The position numbers and the translations under genes are program-made. Under the pieces are notes generated by a model, which saw only the letters and a list, made by a program, of their open reading frames with translations, was not told where the DNA came from and did no database searches. A stretch of DNA of 64,000 nucleotides, taken from positions 1,550,001 through 1,614,000 of the forward strand of contig NC_016630.1 in NCBI RefSeq assembly GCF_000163895.2, in the 5' to 3' direction. The stretch's first letter is position 1. Each line of letters starts with the position of its first letter. Positions 7,538 through 17,529 of this stretch are shown here, piece by piece. This DNA is from Filifactor alocis ATCC 35896 (GTDB taxonomy: Bacteria > Bacillota > Clostridia > Peptostreptococcales > Filifactoraceae).

Positions 7538-9217
7538 ATGAAATTTCATGAAATGCCGTATCAAAGACCTGATATGGACGAAACCATCGCTTTTTTCAAA
7601 AAAGTGAAACAACAACTTGAACACGCTTCTTCCGGAGCGGAACAAATTAATATCATTTATGACTATATTGCATATAAAAAGAAATTGGACACCACAATCG
7701 GTTTGGCAAGTGTCCGTCACACTATCGATACAACGGATCAATTCTATGAAGAAGAGAATGCTTTTATGGACGAAAATACACCGATTATCACTAATTTAGC
7801 AGTAGAGGTATCACGTTGCATCTATCACTCTCCTTTTCGAAAGGAATTGGAGGAAGAATTCGGTACTCACTATTTCAAATTATTGGAGTGTAGTTTGGTG
7901 CTGAACGAAAAAGCAATTCCGTTCATGCAAAAAGAGAACGAGTTGGTATCCAAATATAGTAAAATCATTGCCACTTCTCAAATTGAATTTGAGGGAAAAA
8001 TCTATACCTTGACACAAATGACACCTTTGTTGCAAGATACCGACCGTAACCGTCGATTCCTTGCTTACAAGGCAAGAAACAAATTCTTGGAGAAACATCA
8101 GGACGAATTTGATGCCATCTATGACGAGTTGGTCAAAGTGCGTACGGAAATGGCTGTTGCCTTAGGATACAAAAACTATGTAGACCTTCAGTACAAATTA
8201 CTGAACAGAACAGACTACAATCATGAAGATGTTGCAATCTATCGTGAAAAAATCTTAAAGACATTCACTCCGTTTTCTGTAGAACTTCGCAAAGAACAAG
8301 CAAAACGATTGGGCATTGATGATTTCAAATTCTATGATATTGCCTGTGAATTCCAAGACGGCAACGCCAACCCAATCGGAGATGAAACCTTTATTATTGC
8401 AAAAGCAAAAGAAATGTATGAAGACTTAAGTCCGGAAACAGGAACATTTTTCAATTTTATGATTGAAAACGAATTGATGGACTTGCTTGCAAAACCGGGA
8501 AAAAGAGCAGGTGGATACTGTACAAGTTTTGACGAATACAAGTCTCCCTTCATCTTCTCCAACTTCAACGGAACCAAAGGAGATATTGATGTTATTACTC
8601 ATGAAGCGGGACATGCATTCCAAAACTTTATGTCACAGGACATGAAACTTCCGGAATACATTTGGCCGACCTATGAAGCTTGTGAAATCCACTCCATGAG
8701 CATGGAATTTCTGACATGGCCTTATATGGAGTTGTTCTTTGGAAACAATGTGAATAAGTTCAAATATACCGCGTTGAAAAGTGCTATCTCTTTCCTTCCT
8801 TACGGAGCAACAATTGACCATTTTCAACATTTTGTCTACGAAAATCCGACCGCTACTCCTGAGGAACGGAGAAACAAATACCGCGAAATTGAATTGATGT
8901 ATCGTCCTGATTTGGATTATGCGGATGAATTCTTAGACAAAGGAACTTATTGGTTCTTGCAAGCTCATGTGTTCAGCACACCGTTCTACTATATTGACTA
9001 CACCCTGGCTCAAGTGTGTGCATTCCAATATTTAATTAAGTACCTTGAAAATCGCGAACAGACGCTGCAAGAGTATATTACGCTATGTAAAGCGGGAGGT
9101 TCTCAATCTTTCTTTGACTTGATTGAAACCGGAAAACTGAAAAATCCAATGACTACTTCTGTTATGGAAGATATTGTTCCAACCTTGGATAAGATTATTC
9201 ACTCTATCAAAATATAA
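7538..9217 (+). CDS. M3-family oligoendopeptidase (PepF-like)
   Basis: Cytoplasmic zinc metallopeptidase, 559 aa, that degrades oligopeptides. The zinc motif HEAGH is at residues 355-359 (THEAGHAFQNF), with the third ligand expected in the downstream YEACEIHSMSMEF block, as in M3 peptidases. Length and the GYCTSFDEYKSPFIFSNF stretch match the M3 'oligoendopeptidase' subgroup rather than the larger PepF/PepB. ATG at 7538 follows GGAGGG. It is monocistronic or co-transcribed with the lipoprotein 51 nt downstream. Peptide use fits an amino-acid fermenter (inference). Confidence 0.92.
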   Translation: MKFHEMPYQRPDMDETIAFFKKVKQQLEHASSGAEQINIIYDYIAYKKKLDTTIGLASVRHTIDTTDQFYEEENAFMDENTPIITNLAVEVSRCIYHSPFRKELEEEFGTHYFKLLECSLVLNEKAIPFMQKENELVSKYSKIIATSQIEFEGKIYTLTQMTPLLQDTDRNRRFLAYKARNKFLEKHQDEFDAIYDELVKVRTEMAVALGYKNYVDLQYKLLNRTDYNHEDVAIYREKILKTFTPFSVELRKEQAKRLGIDDFKFYDIACEFQDGNANPIGDETFIIAKAKEMYEDLSPETGTFFNFMIENELMDLLAKPGKRAGGYCTSFDEYKSPFIFSNFNGTKGDIDVITHEAGHAFQNFMSQDMKLPEYIWPTYEACEIHSMSMEFLTWPYMELFFGNNVNKFKYTALKSAISFLPYGATIDHFQHFVYENPTATPEERRNKYREIELMYRPDLDYADEFLDKGTYWFLQAHVFSTPFYYIDYTLAQVCAFQYLIKYLENREQTLQEYITLCKAGGSQSFFDLIETGKLKNPMTTSVMEDIVPTLDKIIHSIKI

Positions 9218-9268
9218 AAAATCTCGTGAAATATAGAGAATCACAATGTAGAAAAGGAGCGGATTCAA

Positions 9269-9901
9269 ATGAACAAAGTTTTGAAAAAAGGAATTCTGAT
9301 TACTTTGATGAGCACCATCACACTATCTTGTTTTTCAGCATGTTTTCCTACTCCTCAAAAATCTCGAAATAATGAGGTAAACGGAATCCAATTACAAGCT
9401 GAGGTCAGTAAAGATGAACGAATTCCAATTATACGAACCATGACATTGGAAGACTACCAGTCAAAAGATGAAGCAGAAAAAGAAAAACTGCATGATTCTC
9501 TTTTTGGGAATGTAGAGGGAGATATCCCTTGTGTCCATCTGCTCTATGACAATACCATTCGATTCCGAGTGATGAAGGATGGAACGGCGATTGCTACAGA
9601 AAAACCGATCAAAGTAGAAATCATGCCTGAACTTACCTATGAGGATGAAGATAAGACACCGATTGTCGTTACCAAAACACTACAAGCAGATACAAACAAT
9701 ACCTACACCCTACCGTTGAAACACTATCGTACACAGTACGAAACCTATTTTGTGGATATGTATCTCTACACACTGTACTACTCTGTGGACGGTGTAGACT
9801 ATATTTCTCTCTTAGCAAGTTCGATGAGTAATCTTCCGGATGACAAAACACCGTTTGATAGCGAACCTCTTGAAGTACCGATATCGGCTGAGACAGAGTA
9901 G
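9269..9901 (+). CDS. Hypothetical lipoprotein
   Basis: 210 aa. The signal peptide ends in a lipobox-like FSAC (near residue 25), so it is probably lipid-anchored outside the membrane. The mature part is acidic, with no repeats or catalytic motif that I recognise. ATG is 9 nt after AAGGAG. It ends at a strong terminator facing the convergent fatty-acid operon. Function unknown. Confidence 0.7.
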   Translation: MNKVLKKGILITLMSTITLSCFSACFPTPQKSRNNEVNGIQLQAEVSKDERIPIIRTMTLEDYQSKDEAEKEKLHDSLFGNVEGDIPCVHLLYDNTIRFRVMKDGTAIATEKPIKVEIMPELTYEDEDKTPIVVTKTLQADTNNTYTLPLKHYRTQYETYFVDMYLYTLYYSVDGVDYISLLASSMSNLPDDKTPFDSEPLEVPISAETE

Positions 9902-10020
9902 TATCAAAGTATTTTTGGAAACGATTCAGATAGAGTGAATCCGTCCTTCCAAGGTTGCAACAATTTCGATAGTATCAAAAAAAATATGACACTGATAACA
10001 TAAAAACAATCTCAATCAAA

Positions 10021-10086
10021 AAACCTCCTGTTACATGAAAGTATGACTCATCAAAAATATTCATTGTAACATGGAGGTTTTTATTT
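10021..10086. terminator. Bidirectional terminator between the lipoprotein gene and fabZ
   Basis: Long inverted repeat: AAACCTCC-TGTTACATGAA (from 10021) pairs with TTCATTGTAACAT-GGAGGTTT (to about 10080), followed by a T-rich tract on the plus strand and flanked by A-rich sequence for the minus strand. It separates convergent genes. Confidence 0.8.
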
Positions 10087-10154
10087 TTATTTACTAAAGT
10101 GTTATTATCTACCCTCAAACAACAGCTCAGTAAACACTTGCACAACTTCCTATC

Positions 10155-10583
10155 CTATGACTGAATAGCAAAGGTAATTTCCGCCTCACAGACAACTTTT
10201 TCTCCTACCTTGGCGATTGCTGTTCCGACTCCGATTGCTCCTCGTTGTTTGGTAAGTTCACAAGAAAGCTCCAATACATCCCCCGGTTTTACCATTCCTC
10301 TAAACTTTGCTTGTTTGATCCCTCCGAAAAATGCGAGCTTTCCTCTGTTTTCTTCTTTGGAAAGAAGTGCAACCGCACCGACTTGTGCCAACGCTTCAAC
10401 AATCAACACTCCGGGCATCACATGTTCTACCGGAAAATGTCCGCAGAAAAACAGTTCATTGACAGTAACACATTTGATTCCTCTTGCCCATTTTCCTTCT
10501 TCACCGTCTACAATTTTGTCTACTAATAAAAATGGATAGCGGTGTGGCAAAATTTCTTGGATTTCATTTGAATTGTACTTCAT
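10155..10583 (-). CDS. fabZ: 3-hydroxyacyl-ACP dehydratase FabZ
   Basis: Dehydrates beta-hydroxyacyl-ACP in type II fatty-acid synthesis. 142 aa hot-dog fold; catalytic segment FCGHFPVEHVMPGVLIVEALAQ contains the active His and Glu (the family's common GHFPxxPxMPG has His in place of the second Pro here). The start at 10583 gives a normal N-terminus and follows AAAGGA; a longer frame exists without a better site. It is the last gene of the acpP-fabZ operon. No FabA/FabM isomerase is present in the window. Confidence 0.95.
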   Translation of the reverse strand: MKYNSNEIQEILPHRYPFLLVDKIVDGEEGKWARGIKCVTVNELFFCGHFPVEHVMPGVLIVEALAQVGAVALLSKEENRGKLAFFGGIKQAKFRGMVKPGDVLELSCELTKQRGAIGVGTAIAKVGEKVVCEAEITFAIQS

Positions 10584-10666
10584 TTCTATGTCATCCTTTC
10601 CTATTGTATGATAATGATACAAAAGGAGAAGGTTCTTATCTCCCTCTTCCTTATGATAACCTAATA

Positions 10667-11905
10667 TTATTCTGCATATTTTTTGAACAGTAAGGTCGCG
10701 TTATGTCCTCCGAATCCCAAAGAGTTGCTCAACGCAAACTGAATATCTTTCTCCCGTCCTACATTCGGAACAATATCCAAATCACACTCTGAATCTTTTT
10801 CTCTGTAGTGAATGGTCGGTGTCACATATCCTTCATGCAAGCTGAGTGCCGTAACAATAGATTCCACACCGCCGCTTGCTCCCAAAAGATGACCTACCAT
10901 TGATTTTGTAGAGCTGATCATCAAATCATATGCTCTTTCTTGAAATACTTGCTTAATTGCCTTTGTTTCTCCGGCATCGTTTAACGGCGTTGATGTCCCA
11001 TGTGCGTTGATGTAGTCGATTTGTTCAAAAGAAATATTTCCGTCATCCAATGCAAGTTGCATACATCTTGCAGCTCCTTCTCCATCTGCGCTCGGTGCTG
11101 TGATGTGGAATGCATCACAAGTTGTCCCGTATCCTACAATTTCTGCATAAATTTTGGCATTTCTTCGTTTTGCATGTTCATATTCTTCCAATATGAGGAT
11201 TCCGCTTCCTTCTCCCATGACAAATCCGTTTCGTTCACGATCAAACGGAATAGATGCTCTTGTGATATCGTCTGCAAAACTCAATGCTTTCATAGCGGAG
11301 AATCCTCCGATTCCAAGTTCCGTAATGCTGGCCTCCGAACCGCCTGCCAACATCACTTCCTGATATCCGTCACGAATTCTTCGAAATGCCATTCCGATAG
11401 AATCTGTCGCTGATGCGCATGCTGTCACGATACAGTGGCAAGAACCTTGGAATCCTGTTTCGATTGCAATACTTCCGGCTGTAATGTTTGTGATTGACAT
11501 TGGAATAAAAAACGGAGAAATACGATGAAATCCTTTTGTCATACCGGTAGTATGCTCTTTTTCTATTGTTTCCAATCCTCCGATTCCGGAAGACACAATG
11601 ACTCCGCAACGAGTTTTATCCAATTCATCCAACTGCAAATTACTGTCCTGTATCGCTTCTCTTGCTGCAACAACGCCAAACTTTGTTACTCTGTCCATTC
11701 TTCGACAAACTTTTTTATCGAAATAATTTTCTTCTTGAAAATGAACAGCCTCTCCGGCAAATTTCGCCCTTTGTCCATCATAATGAAATCGTGTGATTTC
11801 AGAAATTCCGCATTCTCCTCTTTTCACTCCTGCCCATAGGGATGTTACATCATTTCCCAAAGGAGAAACCGCTCCCATTCCTGTGATTACAACTCTTCTT
11901 TTCAC
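10667..11905 (-). CDS. fabF: 3-oxoacyl-ACP synthase II FabF
   Basis: Elongating condensing enzyme, 412 aa. Catalytic triad visible: Cys in IVTACASATDSIG (near residue 165), His in INAHGTSTPLND, His in KSMVGHLLGASGG. GTG start 5 nt after AGGAGG. Sits 9 nt downstream of fabG in the operon. Confidence 0.97.
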   Translation of the reverse strand: MKRRVVITGMGAVSPLGNDVTSLWAGVKRGECGISEITRFHYDGQRAKFAGEAVHFQEENYFDKKVCRRMDRVTKFGVVAAREAIQDSNLQLDELDKTRCGVIVSSGIGGLETIEKEHTTGMTKGFHRISPFFIPMSITNITAGSIAIETGFQGSCHCIVTACASATDSIGMAFRRIRDGYQEVMLAGGSEASITELGIGGFSAMKALSFADDITRASIPFDRERNGFVMGEGSGILILEEYEHAKRRNAKIYAEIVGYGTTCDAFHITAPSADGEGAARCMQLALDDGNISFEQIDYINAHGTSTPLNDAGETKAIKQVFQERAYDLMISSTKSMVGHLLGASGGVESIVTALSLHEGYVTPTIHYREKDSECDLDIVPNVGREKDIQFALSNSLGFGGHNATLLFKKYAE

Positions 11906-11914
11906 AAATACCTC

Positions 11915-12652
11915 CTACATACTCATTCCACCGTCTACACTGATGACCTGCCCCGTAATATATCTGTTCTCTTCTACGGACAAAAATTCTACTGCTCTTG
12001 CAATGTCTTCCGGAGTTGCCATACATCCTACCACAATTTGGTTGAGGATAGACTCTTTGACTTTGTCGGAAAGCTTGTCTGTCATCTCTGTATCTACAAA
12101 TCCCGGTGCAACTGCATTGACCAAAATTCCTTTTTTTCCAAGTTCTTTTGCAAGCGACTTGGTCAACCCAATCATTCCCGCCTTAGAAGCGGAATAGTTT
12201 GCCTGTCCTGCATTTCCGGCAATTCCCACAACACTTGTAATATTGACGATTCTTCCATATCTCTTTTTCAACATAACCTGCGCGGCATACTTACTCATAA
12301 AAAATGCACCTTTTAAATTCGTATCAATCACTTGATTGAAGTCTTCTTCTTTCATACGAATGAAAAGTCCATCTTTCGTGATTCCGGCATTGTTAATCAA
12401 TACATCAATTGTTCCGAATTCTTTAATGACTTCTTCTACCACTTCTTTACAGGTTTCTTCTGTAGAGATATCTCCCTGTATCAAATGTACTTTCGCACCG
12501 AATTCTTCACAAAGTTTTTGTGTTTCTTCCGCTTTAGTACGATTACTGTTGTAATGAATAGCGATATCCATATCGGATTTCGCCAATTGCATTGCAATTG
12601 CTCTGCCGATGCCTCCACCGGCACCTGTTACCAATGCTACTCTTTTTTCCAT
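11915..12652 (-). CDS. fabG: 3-oxoacyl-ACP reductase FabG
   Basis: NADPH-dependent short-chain dehydrogenase, 245 aa, that reduces beta-ketoacyl-ACP. It has the Rossmann loop TGAGGGIGRAIA (9-20), NNAG, and the catalytic Ser/Tyr/Lys set ending in YSASKAGMIGLTKS, then APGFVDTEMT. Four nt separate it from fabD. Confidence 0.96.
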   Translation of the reverse strand: MEKRVALVTGAGGGIGRAIAMQLAKSDMDIAIHYNSNRTKAEETQKLCEEFGAKVHLIQGDISTEETCKEVVEEVIKEFGTIDVLINNAGITKDGLFIRMKEEDFNQVIDTNLKGAFFMSKYAAQVMLKKRYGRIVNITSVVGIAGNAGQANYSASKAGMIGLTKSLAKELGKKGILVNAVAPGFVDTEMTDKLSDKVKESILNQIVVGCMATPEDIARAVEFLSVEENRYITGQVISVDGGMSM

Positions 12653-12656
12653 GGTC

Positions 12657-13580
12657 CTATCCTTTCTTTACATACTCTATGGTCTTCTGTAAACTGTCAT
12701 AATCAAAACAAGGAAGTACGACACTGTCTTTTGAAATTTTTCGAATAAATCCTTGCAACACATTTCCAAATCCAATTTCAATAAAGGTATCCATTCCTTC
12801 TTCTATCATTTTTTGAATGGATTGATAAAAATGAACACTCTGTTGTACTTGCTGTACCATAATTTGTTTGATATCATCATTTTTTTGTGAAATTTCTCCG
12901 TTTACATTCCATACAATCGGTATGTTCGGCATATCAAACTCCATCTGTTCAAACAATCCTTGTAACACGTTACCGGCAGGTTTCATATAAGATGTATGGA
13001 ATGCTCCGCTCACATTCAGTGGAATCATCTTACCGGATTTATTCTCTTTGACTTCTTCCATCAGTTTCATCATTTGCTCTCTGTCTCCACCGATGACGAT
13101 TTGACCGACTGTATTAAAGTTGGTAATTTCTATCTTTCTGTCTCTTGTAGAATATTTTTTGCAATAGGATAAAATTTCTTCTTCTTCCATTTTTAACACT
13201 GCACACATCATCGTATCTTTGCCAACCAACGCTTCTTCCATCGCTTTGCCACGCACTTGAGCAATCTTCATCACATCTTTTTGAGAAAGAACTTTCGCAC
13301 CATACAATGCTCCATACTCTCCTATGCTGAGTCCTGCCGTCATATCAGGAACAATTCCTTCCTGCTGCAAAATATCTGTCATCACGATATCAAATGCTAC
13401 CATACAAGGTTGCGTATGTTGTGTCTTAGACAATGTCTCCAAATCGGAATGAAATGACAACTCTCTGATGTCTGCATATTGATCATAAAATACTTTTGCC
13501 TGCTCAAAATGATCATACAAACTTTTTCCCATTCCTATCTGTTGACTTCCCTGTCCTCCATATAAAATTGCAAGTTTCAT
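12657..13580 (-). CDS. fabD: Malonyl-CoA:ACP transacylase FabD
   Basis: Transfers malonyl from CoA to ACP. 307 aa; N-terminal GGQGSQQIGMG, nucleophile Ser in GLSIGEYGAL, catalytic His in SGAFHTSYM, C-terminal IEIGFGNVLQG. The start at 13580 follows GGAGG by 7 nt and overlaps the preceding stop (ATGA), so translation is coupled to the upstream FMN protein. A start 15 nt upstream is possible but unsupported. Confidence 0.96.
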   Translation of the reverse strand: MKLAILYGGQGSQQIGMGKSLYDHFEQAKVFYDQYADIRELSFHSDLETLSKTQHTQPCMVAFDIVMTDILQQEGIVPDMTAGLSIGEYGALYGAKVLSQKDVMKIAQVRGKAMEEALVGKDTMMCAVLKMEEEEILSYCKKYSTRDRKIEITNFNTVGQIVIGGDREQMMKLMEEVKENKSGKMIPLNVSGAFHTSYMKPAGNVLQGLFEQMEFDMPNIPIVWNVNGEISQKNDDIKQIMVQQVQQSVHFYQSIQKMIEEGMDTFIEIGFGNVLQGFIRKISKDSVVLPCFDYDSLQKTIEYVKKG

Positions 13581-14647
13581 ATTGTTTCCTCCCACTGGGT
13601 TTTCAGTTCTTCAATCAAGTCGTGAACATGGTACATTTTATTGATTCTGTCTACATTTTCTCCTGTAAAGAACAATCCTTGCTCGATATTTCCTTTTGCA
13701 GCCTGTATCAATGCCTCTGATATACAATACGGCGTCACGGTAGGATTGCAAGGTTTCAAACAATCGATACATCGTTTTGGAGGAATGCGCCCGTCATGCT
13801 CTAATTGCTCTAACAATTTTGTCTTGAGAGCCCGACCGGGAAGTCCTACCGGACTTTGAGTAATAATGACATCTTCTTTCTTTGCCTGACAAATCAATTT
13901 AGAGAATTCTTCGGATGCATCGCACTCATAGGTTGCAATAAATCGGGTTCCAATCTGTGCTCCAAAGGCTCCACGTTTGGCGTAATACGCCATCTCATAT
14001 CCATCAAATACAGAACCTGCTATGAATACGGGAATGGCACTTCCTTTTTTATCTTCAAAAGTTTTGACTACTTCCAATACTTCTTGGAGCAATTTTTCCA
14101 ATTTCATATCCGGAGAATCAATCTCTTGTCGATGAAATCCCAAATGCCCTCCTGCACCTCTACCTTCCAACACTACAAAATCAGCGAACCGATTTTCTTT
14201 TCTAAGCCAACTGTTCATGACAACCTTCGCTGCTTTTCCGCCGGAGACAATCGGCGCAAGCGCCACATCATACCCTTGAGCAATCTTCGGCATCGCCATC
14301 GGCAAACCTGCTCCCGATATGATAGCATCGACTCCGCTTTCAAGTGCAGACTTCAGCATTTCCTCATACTGATTTCCGGCAACCATAATGTTGACTGCAA
14401 CCATTCCTCTGTTATCGGAAATTGATCTTGCTTTTTGAACTTCTTCTTTAAGTGCCTCCTTATTACATCTCAAATTATCTCGATAAAAATCTTCTTTACG
14501 GTATCCTATTTGTACCCCGGAAATGACTCCCATACAGCCTTCTTTTGCTACATGACCTGCCAAATTTCCAAGTGATACTCCTACGCCCATACCACCTTGA
14601 ATCAATGGAAAATCCAGCGTTTTGTTTCTGATTCGATACGCTTTCAT
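13577..14647 (-). CDS. FabK-like / nitronate monooxygenase-family FMN oxidoreductase with a Cys-rich tail
   Basis: A second FMN-dependent TIM-barrel protein (356 aa) of the nitronate-monooxygenase/FabK superfamily: PLIQGGMGVGVSLGNLAGHVAKEG at the N-terminus, GRGAGGHLG in the phosphate-binding region, and GTRFIATYECDASEEFS. Unlike FabK it has a C-terminal segment with clustered cysteines, CIDCLKPCNP then YCISEAL, which could bind metal or an Fe-S cluster (inference). The ATG at 14647 overlaps the FabK stop (ATGA) and is 8 nt after GAAGGAG; the next gene, fabD, also overlaps. Its place between fabK and fabD implies a lipid role, but substrate is unknown. Confidence 0.8.
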   Translation of the reverse strand: MKAYRIRNKTLDFPLIQGGMGVGVSLGNLAGHVAKEGCMGVISGVQIGYRKEDFYRDNLRCNKEALKEEVQKARSISDNRGMVAVNIMVAGNQYEEMLKSALESGVDAIISGAGLPMAMPKIAQGYDVALAPIVSGGKAAKVVMNSWLRKENRFADFVVLEGRGAGGHLGFHRQEIDSPDMKLEKLLQEVLEVVKTFEDKKGSAIPVFIAGSVFDGYEMAYYAKRGAFGAQIGTRFIATYECDASEEFSKLICQAKKEDVIITQSPVGLPGRALKTKLLEQLEHDGRIPPKRCIDCLKPCNPTVTPYCISEALIQAAKGNIEQGLFFTGENVDRINKMYHVHDLIEELKTQWEETI

Positions 14648-15570
14648 CGACATAACTCCTTCAAAACAGTTTCATATTCCGTAAACAATGTTTCGATTCG
14701 CTCAGCTAAAGAGCATTCGTCATGTATCATCGCTGCGGTTTGACCTGCCATAACGGAACCTGTCTCAATATCGCCCTCTTTTACAGCACGTCGCAAAGAG
14801 CCTAAGGTATAGTGCTCCAATTCCATCAAGGTAGCACCTTCTTTTTCTCTTGCGATATATTCACGCACCATATCATTTTTAATAACGCGGACCGGAGTTC
14901 CGGCAATTCTTCCCATTACTGTAATATGGGTGTCTCTTGCATTTCTTACCGCCTGTTTGTAATTTTCATGAATCGGACATTCTGTTGTAGACAACAGACA
15001 AGTACCGACTTGTACTCCGCAAGCACCCAATACTTCTGCCGCTACCATCTGACGACCTGAAGCAATTCCGCCCGCCGCAATAACCGGAATATTTACGGCA
15101 TCTGCTACTTGTGGCACCAATACCATTGTTGTCGTTTCTCCGACATGACCGCCGCTTTCACAACCTTCCGCAATCACACCATCTGCACCCAATCGTTCCA
15201 TGCGTCTTGCCAACCCTACCGATGCAACAACGGGAAACACTTTGATTCCGGCTGATTTCCACTGTTTCATATATTTTCCCGGATTCCCCGCTCCGGTTGT
15301 TACTACCGGCACTTGTTCTTCTATCACAATCTCTGCCATCTTGTCCGTATCCGGATTCATCAACATCAGATTCACTCCGAACGGCATCTGTGTATGTTGT
15401 TTGCAAATCTGAATCTGCTCTCTTAACATATCTGCTGACATTCCGCCTGCCCCAATCATTCCAAGTGCTCCTGTATTCGATACTGCCGCTGCAAATTCTC
15501 CTGTTGCGATATTCGCCATTCCGCCTTGTATCAACGGATATTTGATTCCCAAAAGTTCATGTAATTTCAT
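14644..15570 (-). CDS. fabK: Enoyl-ACP reductase II FabK
   Basis: FMN-dependent trans-2-enoyl-ACP reductase, the triclosan-resistant alternative to FabI; 308 aa. FabK hallmarks: YPLIQGGMANIATGEFAAAVSN, GALGMIGAG, PFGVNLMLMNP, AEGCESGGHVG, PVIAAGGIASGRQ and GVQVGTCLLSTTECP. Start at 15570. No fabI or fabL is visible, so this is probably the main reductase. Confidence 0.96.
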   Translation of the reverse strand: MKLHELLGIKYPLIQGGMANIATGEFAAAVSNTGALGMIGAGGMSADMLREQIQICKQHTQMPFGVNLMLMNPDTDKMAEIVIEEQVPVVTTGAGNPGKYMKQWKSAGIKVFPVVASVGLARRMERLGADGVIAEGCESGGHVGETTTMVLVPQVADAVNIPVIAAGGIASGRQMVAAEVLGACGVQVGTCLLSTTECPIHENYKQAVRNARDTHITVMGRIAGTPVRVIKNDMVREYIAREKEGATLMELEHYTLGSLRRAVKEGDIETGSVMAGQTAAMIHDECSLAERIETLFTEYETVLKELCR

Positions 15571-15635
15571 AGCTCTCCCTCTATCGGTTCTTTTTTGTAA
15601 TACTGTTGTTCAATGAATGTTATCCTATGTTTTCT

Positions 15636-16580
15636 CTACCATTCTATCAGTGTGCCGCCCCAAGTAAGTCCACCGCCAAATCCGACCATCAGCACTTTCA
15701 TCCCTCTTTGCAACAAATTTTTCTCCGCCATCTCATCTAATGCAATGGGAATGCTCGCCGAGGAAGTGTTCCCGTATTCCGCAATGTTGACATAAAATTT
15801 TTCAGAAGAAATTTTTGATTTTTTTTGTGCATAATCAATAATTCTTTTGTTTGCCTGATGACAAACCACATAGTCTATTTCTTCTTTTTGCACCCTGTTT
15901 TTTTCAATGACATCTTCAATGCATTGGACAATGGTTGCAGTTGCAAAGCGAAACACTTCCTTTCCATTCATATAGACTTGAGGCTTACTTCCCTTGCCAT
16001 CTACACCGAAACATCCGAGTTCTTTGCTCGTTCCCCTGCTCCCTACAGAAAAGTAACCTAAAGCTCCCTCTCTTTTTTTTAGGATAACGGCACCGGCGCC
16101 ATCTCCAAACAAAATGCAAGTCCCGCGATCTTCAAAGTTCAGTAATTTTGAAATCACTTCTGTTCCAATCAAAAGAATATATTCATCTTCCGAAAAAGAT
16201 GTCAACAAAGAGTCACAGAGCATCATTCCATAAATAAATCCACTGCAAGCTCCGTTAATATCTAAAGAGAGTATGTCTTCCGGCAACTGTAACTGTTGTT
16301 GAATCAAACAAGCAACAGAAGGTGTCAAATAGTCCGGAGTAAAGGTTGCAACAATCACTGCCTTAATCTTTTCTTTCGGTATATTCCCTTTTTCAATCGC
16401 TTTCTGTGCCGCCAAAACTCCCAAATCTGCCGTTGTTTGATTCTCTACATAGCGTCGACATTCTATTCCCGTTCGAGAAACAATCCACTCGTCCGTTGTA
16501 TCTATTTTACTCACAAAATCTTCATTGGTCACTACTTTTTCCGGTACATATCGACCGGTTGATACCACTTCAAAACTCAT
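15636..16580 (-). CDS. fabH: 3-oxoacyl-ACP synthase III FabH
   Basis: Initiating condensing enzyme using acyl-CoA and malonyl-ACP. 314 aa; Cys nucleophile in INGACSGFIYG, His in VCHQANKRIIDY, Asn in YGNTSSASIP. Starts one base after the accA stop. Confidence 0.96.
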   Translation of the reverse strand: MSFEVVSTGRYVPEKVVTNEDFVSKIDTTDEWIVSRTGIECRRYVENQTTADLGVLAAQKAIEKGNIPKEKIKAVIVATFTPDYLTPSVACLIQQQLQLPEDILSLDINGACSGFIYGMMLCDSLLTSFSEDEYILLIGTEVISKLLNFEDRGTCILFGDGAGAVILKKREGALGYFSVGSRGTSKELGCFGVDGKGSKPQVYMNGKEVFRFATATIVQCIEDVIEKNRVQKEEIDYVVCHQANKRIIDYAQKKSKISSEKFYVNIAEYGNTSSASIPIALDEMAEKNLLQRGMKVLMVGFGGGLTWGGTLIEW

Positions 16581-16581
16581 A

Positions 16582-17529
16582 CTATTCCCTTCCTGATTGC
16601 CCTATCTTTCGATATTTTTCATACCTGTCTGCAATACGTTGTTCCGAAGATTTTTTCATTTCTTGTTCCAAATATCTTTTCAATGATGCTTTCAAGTCGG
16701 GAACCACTCGTTCAAACTCTTGTTTTTGAAAACAAATTCCTTCTTGAATCACTTCATCTATCAGACCTTCACGATACAAATCGTCTGCAGTCATCTTCAT
16801 TTTTTCTGCTGCATCTTTCGCTCTTTTTCCGTCTTTCCAAAGAATGGAAGCAAATCCCTCAGGAGATAAAATAGAAAAAGTGGCATTTTCCAACATAATA
16901 ATTTTATCTGCCAATGCCAACGCCAACGCACCGCCACTTCCGCCTTCTCCTGTCATCAATGCGATAATAGGCACTTTTAAATCACTCATATAAAACAGGT
17001 TGCGTGCGATAGCCTCTCCCTGCCCTCTTTCCTCTGCACCCATTCCCGCATATGCACCGGGTGTATCTACAATGGTAACAATAGGTCTTCCGAATTTTTC
17101 TGCCTGCTTCATCAGACGAAGTGATTTGCGATAACCTTCCGGATGACTCATTCCAAAGTTGTATCGAATATTTTCTTCCAAACTCTCTCCCTTATTTGTT
17201 CCGATTACAGTAACGGGGATTCCGTCAAAGTATGCCAATGCTCCCAACATCGTTGCATCTTCTCCATACAACCTGTCTCCATGAAGGTAAAAGACATCGT
17301 CAAACAATACATCCACCCAGTCCTTTACTTTGAATCTTTGAGGATGTCTGGAAAGATACACCTTGTCCCAAGCTGTCATCTTCTCATAGTAGTTGTTGAG
17401 CAACTTCTGTTTCTGTTCCTGTATGGAATCAATCATCTTTTTGGTCGGAAGCAGTTGAGAGTCTTCTTCCCGTATCCTCTCAATCTCTTTTTGCAAACAC
17501 TCTATCTTTTTTTCCAACTCTTGTATCAA
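16582..17529 (-). CDS. accA: Acetyl-CoA carboxylase carboxyltransferase subunit alpha
   Basis: With AccD transfers CO2 from biotin to acetyl-CoA. 315 aa; N-terminal coiled segment (LEKKIECLQKEIERI), then the crotonase-like core with IVTIVDTPGAYAGMGAEERGQ and GEGGSGGALALALAD. The start is TTG at 17529, 7 nt after AAGGAGG, overlapping the accD stop by 4 nt (TTGA), a typical translational coupling for two subunits made 1:1. Confidence 0.96.
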   Translation of the reverse strand: MIQELEKKIECLQKEIERIREEDSQLLPTKKMIDSIQEQKQKLLNNYYEKMTAWDKVYLSRHPQRFKVKDWVDVLFDDVFYLHGDRLYGEDATMLGALAYFDGIPVTVIGTNKGESLEENIRYNFGMSHPEGYRKSLRLMKQAEKFGRPIVTIVDTPGAYAGMGAEERGQGEAIARNLFYMSDLKVPIIALMTGEGGSGGALALALADKIIMLENATFSILSPEGFASILWKDGKRAKDAAEKMKMTADDLYREGLIDEVIQEGICFQKQEFERVVPDLKASLKRYLEQEMKKSSEQRIADRYEKYRKIGQSGRE

